Below, piece by piece: positions 37,708 through 46,965 of a DNA stretch of 64,000 nt (position 1 is its first letter; every line of letters starts with the position of its first letter). The notes under the pieces are model-generated. The model made no database searches and was not told where the DNA came from. It saw only the letters and a program-made list of their open reading frames with translations. The stretch is taken from the NCBI RefSeq assembly GCF_030372765.1, contig NZ_JAUCMW010000009.1, positions 62,001 through 126,000 on the forward strand, written 5' to 3'. The position numbers and the translations under genes were made by a program. Origin of the DNA: Labilibaculum sp. K2S (GTDB taxonomy: Bacteria > Bacteroidota > Bacteroidia > Bacteroidales > Marinifilaceae).

Positions 37708-38979
37708 ATGAAAGTTGATGTACTTTTAGGCCTCCAATGGGGAGATGAAGGTAAAGGAAAAGTTGTGGATGTACTAACCCCAAAGTACGATTTTATTACC
37801 CGTTTTCAGGGTGGCCCCAACGCAGGACACACTTTGGAATTTAATGAAATTAAGCACGTTCTGCATACAATCCCTTCCGGTATCTTCCGCGATGATAAGA
37901 TTAATGTTATTGGAAATGGCGTTGTTATCGACCCGGTAATTTTCAAGAAAGAAATTGAAGGAATAAAAAAACTTGGAGTCGATCTTTCCAAGACCTTATT
38001 TATTTCGAAGAAGGCTCATTTAATTTTACCTTCTCACAGAATTCTTGATGCGGCATCTGAAGCAGCTAAAGGAAAATCAAAAATTGGATCAACCCTTAAA
38101 GGAATTGGACCAACCTATATGGATAAAACCGGAAGAAACGGTTTACGTGTAGGAGATATCAAATTAAACTTCAAGGAAAAATACGACTCTTTAGTTGACA
38201 AGCATCGGTTAATGCTTGACAAACTTTATGAGTTTGATTACGATATTTCTGAATACGAAACCGAATGGTTTGAAGGAATTAAAGTTTTAGCTGAATTTCA
38301 GTTAATCGACAGCGAACAATTCCTTAATGATGCTCTTAAAGATGGTAAATCAATTCTTGCTGAAGGTGCACAGGGAACCATGCTCGATGTTGACTTTGGA
38401 TCCTATCCATTTGTAACTTCATCGAACACTGTTTGTGCAGGAGCTTGTACTGGTTTAGGTATTGCACCAAATCGAATTGGCAGAGTTGTTGGTATTTTTA
38501 AAGCTTACTGCACAAGAGTTGGTATGGGACCATTCCCAACTGAACTTTTTGATGCAGATGGAGATTTGTTAAGAGCTAAAGGAAATGAATTCGGAGCAAC
38601 AACTGGTCGTGCCAGAAGATGCGGATGGTTGGATCTGGTTGCTCTTAAATATTCAATCATGATTAACGGCGTTACTGAATTAACCATGATGAAATCGGAT
38701 GTAATGGACGATTTTGATACGATTAAAATTTGTACTTCTTACCTTGTAAACGGGGAAGAAGTTGAGCATGTTCCTTATGAAATGACTGACGAAATTAAAC
38801 CTGTTTACACAGAGTTTAAAGGCTGGAAAACGGATATGACTGCTGTTACTCATGAAAATGAATTCCCTGAAGAATTCAATGCGTACATTGATTTTATTGA
38901 GGAAGAAACCGGAGTGCCTGTTAAAGTTGTTTCTGTTGGTCCAAACAGAGCTCAAACTATTGAAAGAATGCTTGATTAA
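37708..38979 (+). CDS. purA: Adenylosuccinate synthetase
   Basis: 423 aa, the usual length. It joins IMP and aspartate at the expense of GTP in AMP synthesis. The P-loop-like GLQWGDEGKGK at the N terminus, GGPNAGHTL with the catalytic histidine, GIGPTYMDKTGRNGLR and the GATTGRARRCGWLDLVALKY loop are all present. Monocistronic, with a strong bidirectional terminator downstream. Confidence 0.97.
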   Translation: MKVDVLLGLQWGDEGKGKVVDVLTPKYDFITRFQGGPNAGHTLEFNEIKHVLHTIPSGIFRDDKINVIGNGVVIDPVIFKKEIEGIKKLGVDLSKTLFISKKAHLILPSHRILDAASEAAKGKSKIGSTLKGIGPTYMDKTGRNGLRVGDIKLNFKEKYDSLVDKHRLMLDKLYEFDYDISEYETEWFEGIKVLAEFQLIDSEQFLNDALKDGKSILAEGAQGTMLDVDFGSYPFVTSSNTVCAGACTGLGIAPNRIGRVVGIFKAYCTRVGMGPFPTELFDADGDLLRAKGNEFGATTGRARRCGWLDLVALKYSIMINGVTELTMMKSDVMDDFDTIKICTSYLVNGEEVEHVPYEMTDEIKPVYTEFKGWKTDMTAVTHENEFPEEFNAYIDFIEEETGVPVKVVSVGPNRAQTIERMLD

Positions 38980-39013
38980 TCAGGCACCTATAATAAAAGT
39001 CTTTTTAAGACTC

Positions 39014-39052
39014 AAAAAAAAACCTGTTTGAAAATTCAAACAGGTTTTTTTT
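39014..39052. terminator. Bidirectional intrinsic terminator
   Basis: AACCTGTTTG (39021-39030) pairs with CAAACAGGTT (39037-39046), flanked by an A run on the left and a T run on the right. It serves both purA and the convergent DUF4831 gene. Confidence 0.9.
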
Positions 39053-39066
39053 AATTCTGTAAAACA

Positions 39067-40215
39067 TTATTTACTTACATTTTTAATCGATCCTAAATCA
39101 GGATAGAATTCAATGCTGTAATTTTCATTCAGCAATACTTCTGCAGGCATGTTCGCTATTTTTCCAAACTGTGCAATCGGCATTCTATTCTGAAATAATA
39201 TTTCTTTTCCATTAGAGATGGACACATCAGCCATTCCTGGAATTCGGTAAAATATTTGCTTTTGAGGAACAAGCCCAACTGCAGGAATAATAGCCAATTC
39301 TCTTGTTTGCTCTAAATTTTTAAAATCGACACGAATTGGTTTTCCTCCCAAATTATTGACTCCTACAGGACCAGCTTGCGGAGACATTCTAAAAATCACG
39401 CCGCCATTTTCACCATTTTTAGGAGTGTATAAAAACTGAAAACTCTCTAAAAAACCAACTCTCTTACCAATGAACAGAGACATGTAATCATTTTCCAATT
39501 TTTCCAATTCTCCAACAATTACCTCATAAGCCTTTCCATCCGGAGGCAATACATCATAATTTGCAGTTAATATTTTAAATCGTCTTTTTCTTAACTTAAA
39601 TATTTGATGAGCGGCTTCTTCCGCTTTTTCCTCCATTGATTTTACCAAGACCTGCTTTTCCAGAACCGGTACTTTTACAAAGGCAGTATCAGTTTCCACA
39701 ACTTTAAAAATGGTATCCTCTTTATACTTTATTATTGGATCGATTGAAAATTTCCCGTATTCTATATTAATCTTATCTTCAGTAATGAAAACAGATTCCT
39801 TTTCTTCTTTCAATATCATTTTCTTCTCCAAGTTAAAGCCTCTAATTAATCCGTTAGGAGTTAAAGAAATTAAACCAGGCTCATAATCCACTGAAGTGGT
39901 AATTTTATGATATTCTTCCGGATCTACCTCACCATGAGAGGAAACATCAATTGATTTTAGTTCCCACTCCACTCCATCAGCAGAAACAACATCCGAAATA
40001 TTCAGATATTTTTTTGCATATTCGGCAAAAGGACCTCTTTTCAAAATCGTTTTTTCGGCAGTCACATTAAGTTTTAAAACTGTTTGAGGTAATGCATACA
40101 CTACTGTATTTGGAGTTTCAAGTGTTCTTCTTTTTTGAGCACCGGCGTACCACTGACAAGAAATTACAACAAGTAATACCAATAAAGTTCTTAGAATCAT
40201 TCGGTTCATTATCAT
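39067..40215 (-). CDS. DUF4831 family secreted protein
   Basis: 382 aa with a signal peptide (about residues 1-26, ending YAGA). The N-terminal half has YALPQTVLKLNVTAEKTILKRGPFAEYAKKYL, which I recognise as the hallmark of DUF4831, a Bacteroidota-specific periplasmic or outer-membrane-associated family. The C-terminal part is beta-rich (GGVIFRMSPQAGPV). Function is unknown. It is upstream-proximal to nnrE-nnrD on the same strand only in the reverse sense: it follows that gene by 70 bp and may be co-transcribed with it. Confidence 0.78.
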   Translation of the reverse strand: MIMNRMILRTLLVLLVVISCQWYAGAQKRRTLETPNTVVYALPQTVLKLNVTAEKTILKRGPFAEYAKKYLNISDVVSADGVEWELKSIDVSSHGEVDPEEYHKITTSVDYEPGLISLTPNGLIRGFNLEKKMILKEEKESVFITEDKINIEYGKFSIDPIIKYKEDTIFKVVETDTAFVKVPVLEKQVLVKSMEEKAEEAAHQIFKLRKRRFKILTANYDVLPPDGKAYEVIVGELEKLENDYMSLFIGKRVGFLESFQFLYTPKNGENGGVIFRMSPQAGPVGVNNLGGKPIRVDFKNLEQTRELAIIPAVGLVPQKQIFYRIPGMADVSISNGKEILFQNRMPIAQFGKIANMPAEVLLNENYSIEFYPDLGSIKNVSK

Positions 40216-40285
40216 CTGAATTTTTTGTTTAAAATCGGCTAATAATATTAACGGTAATTATTACCGAACTAATATACAAAGCTTA

Positions 40286-41797
40286 CTATTTTTTTAAATG
40301 CAACCATGCTTTTGGCAAATAGTCAATTATATCGCTGGCAGTAAGTGCCTCTACACCAACATCTACAGAAGCTAAATCGCCCGCTAAACCATGCAGATAC
40401 GCTCCAATTATTGCCGCGATATGTGATGAATAGCCCTGCGATAACAAAGATAATATTATTCCAGTTAACACATCACCGCTGCCAGCTGTTGCCATTCCCG
40501 GATTACCTGTGGGATTAAAATAACAACTTCCTTCCGGACAGCAAATAGCCGTATATGCTCCTTTTAGCATCAAGCTTAGTCCATGCTTTTTTGCAAACTC
40601 CCGCTGCATGCAATTGCGGGTATAACTATCACCGCTTTTTCCTACCAAACGCTCAAACTCCTTAACATGTGGAGTAAAAATACTTCCCATTGGCAATTCT
40701 TCTTTTAGTTCAGGATGCTCTCCTATGATATTAATCGCATCAGCATCTATTACCATAGGAACTTTTACTTCCTTTAAAAGATCAATCATTGCCATAAAAG
40801 AATTTTGCTTTTTATCAATGCCCGGACCAATAGCAACCGCCTTAAATTGGCTCAAATCGGGATATTCTGTAAAAATAATATCTGAACGATCGATACTAAC
40901 CATGGCTTCGGGGACAGTTGTTTGCATTATTTGATATCCCAAACGCGGAATATGGGTGGTTAACAGTCCAATTCCTGAACGCAAACTAGCACGGGAAGCC
41001 AGTATTGCAGCCCCCATCTTCCCATAACTGCCGCTTATAAGTAAGCCATGACCGTAGGTTCCCTTATGATCAAATTTTTTCCTGGGCATCAATAAAGATT
41101 TCACAAACTCTCTACTTAATAACTTGTAGGCAGTGGGTTCTGTTTGAATTATTTCGGGATGCAACCCAATTGGCAAGACTTCCCATTCACCAACATATTC
41201 AGCATTTTCGGGAAAAAGAAATGCCAATTTGGGAAATTGAAAACTTAATGTGTAATCTGCCCGGACAATTCCTCTCAGATTATTTTTAGAGTTATCCTCT
41301 CCCATCAAGCCCGATGGAATATCAATGGCAATAACATTTGCATCACTGGCATTTATGGCTTTCACAACATCCAACGACAATTCCTCTAAAGGCCTTGATA
41401 AGCCTGAGCCAAAAATTGCATCAACAATTATGTCATCCTTAAAAAGCCATGGCATCGATTCAATCGAAGTCATTTCGTACAAATCCAATGTATTCAGATT
41501 TCTTATTCGCTCCAGATTCACCTCAGATTCAGCCGATACCTTATCATTTATTCGAAGCACAAATACTTCAACAGCATAATTTTTGTCAGCCAACATGCGT
41601 GCCAAGGCTAATCCATCGCCTCCATTATTACCCGGACCAACAAAAATCTTGCAATTTTTAGGGGCTGGAAAATGTGAAATAATCCATTTAAAAATTTGAC
41701 CCGCGGCTCGTTCCATCAAATCGATAGAAGATATTGGTTCGTGCTCTATAGTGTAAGCATCTATTTCAGCAACCTGTTTAGCAGTAAATATTTTCAT
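40286..41797 (-). CDS. nnrD: Bifunctional NAD(P)H-hydrate epimerase/dehydratase
   Basis: 503 aa fusing the two NAD(P)HX repair activities. The N-terminal YjeF_N domain (about 1-215) has MKIFTAKQVAEID and VGPGNNGGDGLALARML; the C-terminal ADP/ATP-dependent dehydratase (about 230-500) has the GNPGMATAGSGDVLTG phosphate loop. The protein epimerises R/S-NAD(P)HX and dehydrates the S form to restore NAD(P)H. This fused form is common in bacteria (also called Nnr or YjeF). A palindrome lies about 40 bp upstream of the start. Confidence 0.95.
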   Translation of the reverse strand: MKIFTAKQVAEIDAYTIEHEPISSIDLMERAAGQIFKWIISHFPAPKNCKIFVGPGNNGGDGLALARMLADKNYAVEVFVLRINDKVSAESEVNLERIRNLNTLDLYEMTSIESMPWLFKDDIIVDAIFGSGLSRPLEELSLDVVKAINASDANVIAIDIPSGLMGEDNSKNNLRGIVRADYTLSFQFPKLAFLFPENAEYVGEWEVLPIGLHPEIIQTEPTAYKLLSREFVKSLLMPRKKFDHKGTYGHGLLISGSYGKMGAAILASRASLRSGIGLLTTHIPRLGYQIMQTTVPEAMVSIDRSDIIFTEYPDLSQFKAVAIGPGIDKKQNSFMAMIDLLKEVKVPMVIDADAINIIGEHPELKEELPMGSIFTPHVKEFERLVGKSGDSYTRNCMQREFAKKHGLSLMLKGAYTAICCPEGSCYFNPTGNPGMATAGSGDVLTGIILSLLSQGYSSHIAAIIGAYLHGLAGDLASVDVGVEALTASDIIDYLPKAWLHLKK

Positions 41798-41836
41798 CTG
41801 TATATATTTTTCATGTTATGGTCAGATGGAACTTAC

Positions 41837-41855
41837 CATGATTAAAATAATCATG
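41837..41855. promoter_or_regulatory. Perfect inverted repeat upstream of nnrD
   Basis: CATGATTA-AAA-TAATCATG, an 8+8 bp perfect dyad without a T run, in the 410-bp intergenic region 41798-42207 between the divergent nnrD and POT transporter genes. It looks like an operator rather than a terminator. Apart from this and the -7 box at 42152 I see nothing else in the region. Confidence 0.4.
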
Positions 41856-42151
41856 CCCGTGTGTGAGTTAGTAATTATTCAATCGTGGACGTTTCATTGT
41901 ATTAAGTTTTTAAAAATTAAATTGCACGCAATCCATAGGCATACAAGCAAAATATCATAATCTGATAAAACAAAACACTTCAGGTATCAGTATCAATCTT
42001 ACTTTTTTCGTCTATTTCTGCGTTCCTATTTCTTATGTTATGAACGTTTCAATCAAAGATACTAAACTTTCAATAACCAATTCTACTTACGAAAACGTTT
42101 TAAATAGATTCATTCTGATAACAAATCCTTACTGTCTTCTTTTTTTTTCTA

Positions 42152-42159
42152 TATATTTG
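42152..42159 (+). promoter_or_regulatory. Bacteroidota -7 promoter box for the POT transporter
   Basis: TATATTTG matches TAnnTTTG exactly, 48 bp before the start codon, giving a leader of about 40 nt. Confidence 0.55.
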
Positions 42160-42207
42160 TCAATCTTAAAACTGAAACTTTACTTTTATAACTAAAAACT
42201 AACATTT

Positions 42208-43851
42208 ATGTTTAAAGGACATCCTAAAGGACTATACGTTGCATTTTTCGCCAACTTGGGGGAGCGTTTCGGCTTCTACACCATGATGGGAATTCTGGTA
42301 TACTACCTTACCGCAAAATATGGTTTATCTGCGACTAAAGCAGGTATGATATACAGTGTTTTTTATGGCTCTATCTATGGATTAGCTCTTGTTGGAGGTT
42401 TTCTAGCTGATAGAACTAAAAACTACAAAGGCATCATTTATATCGGGCTTATTACGATGCTAGCCGGCTATGTATTAATGGCTATTCCAGGCTTTGGTCT
42501 GGTTTTCACGGTTCTTGCTTTATTCGTAATTGCATTAGGAAATGGCTTGTTCAAAGGTAATTTGCAAGCTGTTGTTGGTCAACTTTATGATGATCCCAAA
42601 TATTCTCATTTGAGAGATTCAGCGTTTAGCGTATTCTATATGGGTATCAATGTTGGTGCTCTTTTTGCACCTAGTGCCGCTGCCGGAATCATTAACTGGT
42701 TTATAAAATCAAAAGGATTTTTACGTGATGATGCCTTACCGGCAATCATCCATAAATTTCAAGCAGCTCCTTCAGATACCGGAATTATTTCTGAATTGCA
42801 AACACTTGCTGATAAGGTATCTGGAGCTCCTGTTGCCGATTTATCAGACTTTGCAACAAAATATCTCTCCGCTTATAGTTCTGGTTTTAATTATGCTTTT
42901 GGTGTCGCTGGACTTACAATGATTTTATCTCTTGTAATCTATTCTATTTATAAGAAATTACTTCCAGATGTGCAAAAAGCCGGTGAAGCAAAAGGAGCAA
43001 TTGTTGAAATGTCGAAAGAAGAAACAAAACAAAGACTTACTGCATTATTCCTTGTGTTTGGTGTCGTTATTTTCTTTTGGATGGCCTTTCACCAAAACGG
43101 TTTAACCATGAGTTTCTTTGCTCGTGACTATACAGTAACCAGCGTAGGACCTGCAACCTATTTGGTTTTCAATATTTGGTCTTTACTTTCAATTGTAATT
43201 GGAATACTTGCTTTAAGCTCTATATTTAACAAAGGAGCATCAGCAAAAAACAAATTAATTGGAGCTGGTGTGCTTGCAGTTTCTGTAATTTCAACCTATT
43301 ACTTCTATACTCAAAACCCTGAAGTAAATGCATTCTCTCCTGAGTTATTCCAGCATTTTAATCCAACAATGATTGTATTACTTACGCCTATTATTGTTGG
43401 TATATTTGCATGGTTAAACAAAAAAGGCATCGAACCATCAGCTCCAAGAAAAATTGGTATTGGTATGATTATAACATCTGTTGGTTTCTTAATTCTTTTA
43501 ATTGGATCTTTAGGCTTAGATCCTTTTAATGCAATGCAAGCAGATCCTAATCATCTTCGTGTTGGTACAGGTTGGTTGATCAGCACTTACTTTACTCTAA
43601 CTATCGCTGAATTATTCTTAAGTCCGATGGGAATTTCTTTTGTGTCAAAAGTTTCTCCTCCAAAATACCAAGGAATCATGCAAGGATGTTGGTTGGGTGC
43701 AACTGCGGTTGGAAACTTATTTTTAAGCATTGGCAGTTATCTTTATGAACGAGTTGCAATCTGGCAAGTATGGACAATTTTCATTATTCTGTGTTTTATT
43801 GCTGCTTCTTTCATTTTTTCTATCATGAAAAAACTAGAGAAAGTATCCTAA
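42208..43851 (+). CDS. POT/PTR2 family proton-dependent oligopeptide transporter
   Basis: 547 aa with about 14 membrane helices. It starts with GHPKGLYVAFFANLGERFGF, holding the ExxERFxxY proton/peptide motif of the POT family, and has the second signature GNGLFKGNLQAVVGQLYDD. It imports di- and tripeptides with protons. An intracellular/periplasmic insertion (about 170-230) follows helix 5, as in Bacteroidota members. Single gene with its own promoter box and terminator. Confidence 0.92.
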   Translation: MFKGHPKGLYVAFFANLGERFGFYTMMGILVYYLTAKYGLSATKAGMIYSVFYGSIYGLALVGGFLADRTKNYKGIIYIGLITMLAGYVLMAIPGFGLVFTVLALFVIALGNGLFKGNLQAVVGQLYDDPKYSHLRDSAFSVFYMGINVGALFAPSAAAGIINWFIKSKGFLRDDALPAIIHKFQAAPSDTGIISELQTLADKVSGAPVADLSDFATKYLSAYSSGFNYAFGVAGLTMILSLVIYSIYKKLLPDVQKAGEAKGAIVEMSKEETKQRLTALFLVFGVVIFFWMAFHQNGLTMSFFARDYTVTSVGPATYLVFNIWSLLSIVIGILALSSIFNKGASAKNKLIGAGVLAVSVISTYYFYTQNPEVNAFSPELFQHFNPTMIVLLTPIIVGIFAWLNKKGIEPSAPRKIGIGMIITSVGFLILLIGSLGLDPFNAMQADPNHLRVGTGWLISTYFTLTIAELFLSPMGISFVSKVSPPKYQGIMQGCWLGATAVGNLFLSIGSYLYERVAIWQVWTIFIILCFIAASFIFSIMKKLEKVS

Positions 43852-43872
43852 CATAAAAATATAGCCTATTAG

Positions 43873-43900
43873 AACCGCCTCAAATAGAGGCGGTTTTTTT
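43873..43900 (+). terminator. Intrinsic terminator
   Basis: AACCGCCTC (43873-43881), loop AAATA, GAGGCGGTT (43887-43895) and seven Ts. A strong, GC-rich 9-bp stem following the POT transporter. Confidence 0.92.
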
Positions 43901-43995
43901 ATGCCTGCCACTCTCAAATCAAACATTCAATCGGTTCACCAATAAATTCAAACAGAATTTTAGCATCCTATTTAAGACATAAAGGTATTTTATAT

Positions 43996-44003
43996 TATAT
44001 TTG
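43996..44003 (+). promoter_or_regulatory. Bacteroidota -7 promoter box for the hemF operon
   Basis: TATATTTG, exact match to TAnnTTTG, 32 bp upstream of the small membrane protein that precedes hemF. A TTTA at 43971-43974 is at a plausible -33 distance. Confidence 0.6.
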
Positions 44004-44035
44004 TTCTTATTCAAAATAATTCTAAATAAAACCTC

Positions 44036-44347
44036 ATGTTTGAGAAACTTAAAAAGCGTTGGGAGATCACCTCTAACATCCAATTAATTCTAATTTTTAT
44101 TGCCTTTTCGGTTACTGGAAGTCTTGCGGTTATGGTACGCAAGTCTGTTTTTGCCTACTTGTCAATTGGTACTGACACAAACCTGCTGATTAAAATTTTC
44201 ATGAGCATTTTAATAATCACTCCAACTTATCAGGTGTTTTTAATTATTGTTGGCAGTCTGTTAGGCCAATTTCGATTCTTTTGGAAATTCGAGAAGAAAA
44301 TGCTGAGCCGTTTTATCCCTAAAAAGAAAGAACAACCTCTATCCTAG
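44036..44347 (+). CDS. Small two-helix membrane protein (DUF6787-like)
   Basis: 103 aa. A basic start MFEKLKKRWEITSNIQLILIFIAF leads into the first helix; a second helix spans about 58-82 and the tail is strongly basic (WKFEKKMLSRFIPKKKE). I associate this pattern with a small Bacteroidota family (DUF6787), with moderate confidence. It lies 9 bp before hemF and is probably co-transcribed, which suggests an accessory role in haem synthesis or membrane docking, but this is inference from position. Confidence 0.7.
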   Translation: MFEKLKKRWEITSNIQLILIFIAFSVTGSLAVMVRKSVFAYLSIGTDTNLLIKIFMSILIITPTYQVFLIIVGSLLGQFRFFWKFEKKMLSRFIPKKKEQPLS

Positions 44348-44356
44348 AAAAACAAT

Positions 44357-45277
44357 ATGGATCAAGAACACAATCACACTTACATGGACAAAGAAATAAT
44401 CGCCGAAAAATTTCGCCTGTTACAAGACAGAATATGCAAAGCCATTGAAACAACCGATGGAAAAGCAAATTTTACTGAAGATACTTGGGAACGCAAAGAA
44501 GGTGGCGGTGGTAGAAGCAGAGTAATAGCGAATGGTAACATTATAGAAAAAGGTGGAGTTCAATTCTCAGCAGTTCACGGCAAATTACCAAAAAAAATCA
44601 AACACAAATTAAATCTTTCCAATTCAAATTTCTTTGCAACCGGAGTCTCACTAATCATGCATCCCGAAAACCCTCATGTACCAATTGTACACATGAATGT
44701 TCGTTACTTCGAATTAGAGGATGGTACGTTTTGGTTCGGTGGAGGAATCGATCTTACTCCTATTTATATAAATGTAGATCAAGCCAAAGATTTTCACAAG
44801 GAACTGAAAGAAGTATGCGATCGTCATCATCCGGAATATTATTCAAAATTCAAAACTTGGGCTGATAATTATTTCTTTCTTCCCTTTCGGGAGGAGACAC
44901 GTGGTGTTGGAGGAATTTTCTTCGATCATTTGAATGGAACAGATGGTTTAAGCAAGGAGCAAATTTTTAATTTCACAATGGATGTAGGCAATTTATTTGC
45001 ACCTCTTTACTGTCGAATAATGAGTCAGAACAAGGGGAAAAGCTATTCGGAGAAAGAAAAAGACTGGCAATTGCACCGACGAGGAAGATACGCAGAATTC
45101 AACCTGGTACTAGATAAAGGAACCAAATTTGGACTGGATACCAATGGAAGAACCGAATCAATACTGGTCAGCATGCCTCCTGAAGTGAGATGGACTTATC
45201 AGTACCCAATTGAAAGAGGTTCCAAAGAAGAGCTAACACTTTCTCTTCTAAAAAAAGGAATTAATTGGGTGGAATAA
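44357..45277 (+). CDS. hemF: Oxygen-dependent coproporphyrinogen III oxidase
   Basis: 306 aa, full length for HemF. Motifs: WERKEGGGGRSRVIANG near the N terminus, VSLIMHPENPHVPIVHMNVRYFE with the conserved histidines, FGGGIDLTPIY and HRRGRYAEFNLVLDKGTKFGL. It converts coproporphyrinogen III to protoporphyrinogen IX using O2 as electron acceptor. A second ATG ten codons in (MDKEII) is an alternative start. Its presence means the organism meets oxygen at least sometimes, notable so near a nitrogenase cluster. Followed by hemH after 128 bp. Confidence 0.96.
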   Translation: MDQEHNHTYMDKEIIAEKFRLLQDRICKAIETTDGKANFTEDTWERKEGGGGRSRVIANGNIIEKGGVQFSAVHGKLPKKIKHKLNLSNSNFFATGVSLIMHPENPHVPIVHMNVRYFELEDGTFWFGGGIDLTPIYINVDQAKDFHKELKEVCDRHHPEYYSKFKTWADNYFFLPFREETRGVGGIFFDHLNGTDGLSKEQIFNFTMDVGNLFAPLYCRIMSQNKGKSYSEKEKDWQLHRRGRYAEFNLVLDKGTKFGLDTNGRTESILVSMPPEVRWTYQYPIERGSKEELTLSLLKKGINWVE

Positions 45278-45405
45278 GTACAATCCTGTTTACTTACCAA
45301 ATCAAAAAACAAATTGCAGTTTGATTTGTTTAGCAGTGGAAGAAAATTTTTATTACTTTAAACTGGGAAACAGCTAAACACTCCCTTTTTGTCTCAATAA
45401 CCAAG

Positions 45406-46428
45406 ATGAACACCATGTCAAAAAAAACGACCGTTTTACTACTCAATTTAGGAACACCAAAAAGTCCTGATGTATCAGATGTTCGCACCTATCTTTTCGA
45501 ATTCCTAAACGATCCGAGAGTAATTGACATTCCTTGGTTGTTACGGAAAATATTAGTGAACCTAATTATCGTTCCTTTTCGGGCAAAAGGTTCATCGAAA
45601 ATATACAAGAAATTGTGGACCAAAGATGGTTCCCCATTGTTAATTTCTGGAGAGAAAGTAAAAGATTTACTTCAAAGGGAACTGGATTCCAATTTCACTG
45701 TAGAGTTGGCTATGCGTTATCAGCAACCGTCGATGAAGAGCGTTCTGGATAAAATACAAAAGGATATGCCTCAGAAGTTGATTATCCTTCCAATGTATCC
45801 TCAATATGCTTCCTCATCAACAGGCTCAACTTTCCAGAAAGCAATGGAAATTATCAAAAAATGGGAAGTTATTCCGGATGTCAGATTTATTAATCAATTC
45901 TTCGACCATGAAGGATATTTGGATACGATTGCTGAAAATGCCCAAAAGAATGATCTGAATGACTTCGATCATTTCATATTCTCCTATCATGGCTTGCCAA
46001 TTCGTCAAATAAACAAAGTTCATCCAAACCGGAATTGTATTAAATGCGATTGTCACAAAAAATTTATTCCGGAAACAGATTACTATTGTTACCGTTCAAC
46101 CTGTTTCGAAACCAGTCGTCTATTGGCTGAAAAACTCTCTATCCCTAAAGAAAAATACACGGTTTCTTTTCAATCCCGATTGGACAAAAACTGGCTGGAA
46201 CCATTCTCTGATAAAGTAGTAGAAGAAAAAGCAAAAAATGGCACTAAAAAGATACTCGTTTTCAGCCCTGCTTTTGTTGCTGATTGCTTAGAGACAACTG
46301 TAGAAATTGGAATGGAATACCGAGAAATTTTCGAGGTAAACGGCGGCGAAAAATTAGTATTGGTTGAAAGTTTAAACGATCATCCGAAGTGGATTGCGAC
46401 CTTGAAGGATTTAGTAATTAATTCATAA
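45406..46428 (+). CDS. hemH: Ferrochelatase with internal cysteine cluster
   Basis: 340 aa. It inserts Fe2+ into protoporphyrin (or coproporphyrin in some lineages). The N-terminal LLLNLGTPKSPDVSDVR and the catalytic histidine H195 in FSYHGLPIRQ are typical, as is the later FSPAFVADCLETTVEIG. Just after the active site lie five cysteines, C211, C214, C216, C228 and C233, a pattern like that of ferrochelatases holding an internal [2Fe-2S] cluster. A second start codon is present at residue 4. Probably co-expressed with hemF. Confidence 0.95.
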   Translation: MNTMSKKTTVLLLNLGTPKSPDVSDVRTYLFEFLNDPRVIDIPWLLRKILVNLIIVPFRAKGSSKIYKKLWTKDGSPLLISGEKVKDLLQRELDSNFTVELAMRYQQPSMKSVLDKIQKDMPQKLIILPMYPQYASSSTGSTFQKAMEIIKKWEVIPDVRFINQFFDHEGYLDTIAENAQKNDLNDFDHFIFSYHGLPIRQINKVHPNRNCIKCDCHKKFIPETDYYCYRSTCFETSRLLAEKLSIPKEKYTVSFQSRLDKNWLEPFSDKVVEEKAKNGTKKILVFSPAFVADCLETTVEIGMEYREIFEVNGGEKLVLVESLNDHPKWIATLKDLVINS

Positions 46429-46447
46429 CCCAAAATAATTAATTCGC

Positions 46448-46939
46448 CTAATTGTTAGCCCGATCAATAGTTGCTTCCCAAAAATACATTGGAGGATTAC
46501 ACTCCTTAAAGCCTTTCGAAAGGTAAAGATTTTGAGCTGTTTTATTGTCATTGCGGACTTCTAAGGTTATTTTGCAACAATCTCTCTTCCGGGCAATGGC
46601 CTTAACAGATTGAATTAAGAATCGCCCTACACCTTTCCCCCTATAATCAGGTAAAACTATTAAGTCATGAATATTTATGAGGGGAGACATCTTGAAAGTT
46701 GAGAAATTCACAAAACAATTAGATAAAGCAATATATTTACCCTGACTTTTTACCAACACACCTAAATAATTAGCCTGATTTTTCAATCCACATACTAATT
46801 CTTTGAAAGAATCTGCGTGCAATGGCTTTTCACAACCCATCCGATCCAACATATACGCATTCATTAAATTGAACAATGCCGTCTGATGATCCGGATCATC
46901 AAGATCCAACTCGACATAGGAATAAGAAGGTCTTGTCAT
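46448..46939 (-). CDS. GNAT family N-acetyltransferase
   Basis: 163 aa GNAT protein. The acetyl-CoA binding motif A is IVLPDYRGKGVGRFLIQSV, followed by the usual CKITLEVRNDNKTAQNLYLSKGF motif B. Substrate unknown. It lies 26 bp after the NifA-like gene on the same strand and may be in its transcript, so a role in nitrogen control (for example protein acetylation) cannot be excluded but is unsupported. Confidence 0.88.
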   Translation of the reverse strand: MTRPSYSYVELDLDDPDHQTALFNLMNAYMLDRMGCEKPLHADSFKELVCGLKNQANYLGVLVKSQGKYIALSNCFVNFSTFKMSPLINIHDLIVLPDYRGKGVGRFLIQSVKAIARKRDCCKITLEVRNDNKTAQNLYLSKGFKECNPPMYFWEATIDRANN

Positions 46940-46965
46940 ATTTATAGTTTGGAATCTATTTTAAA

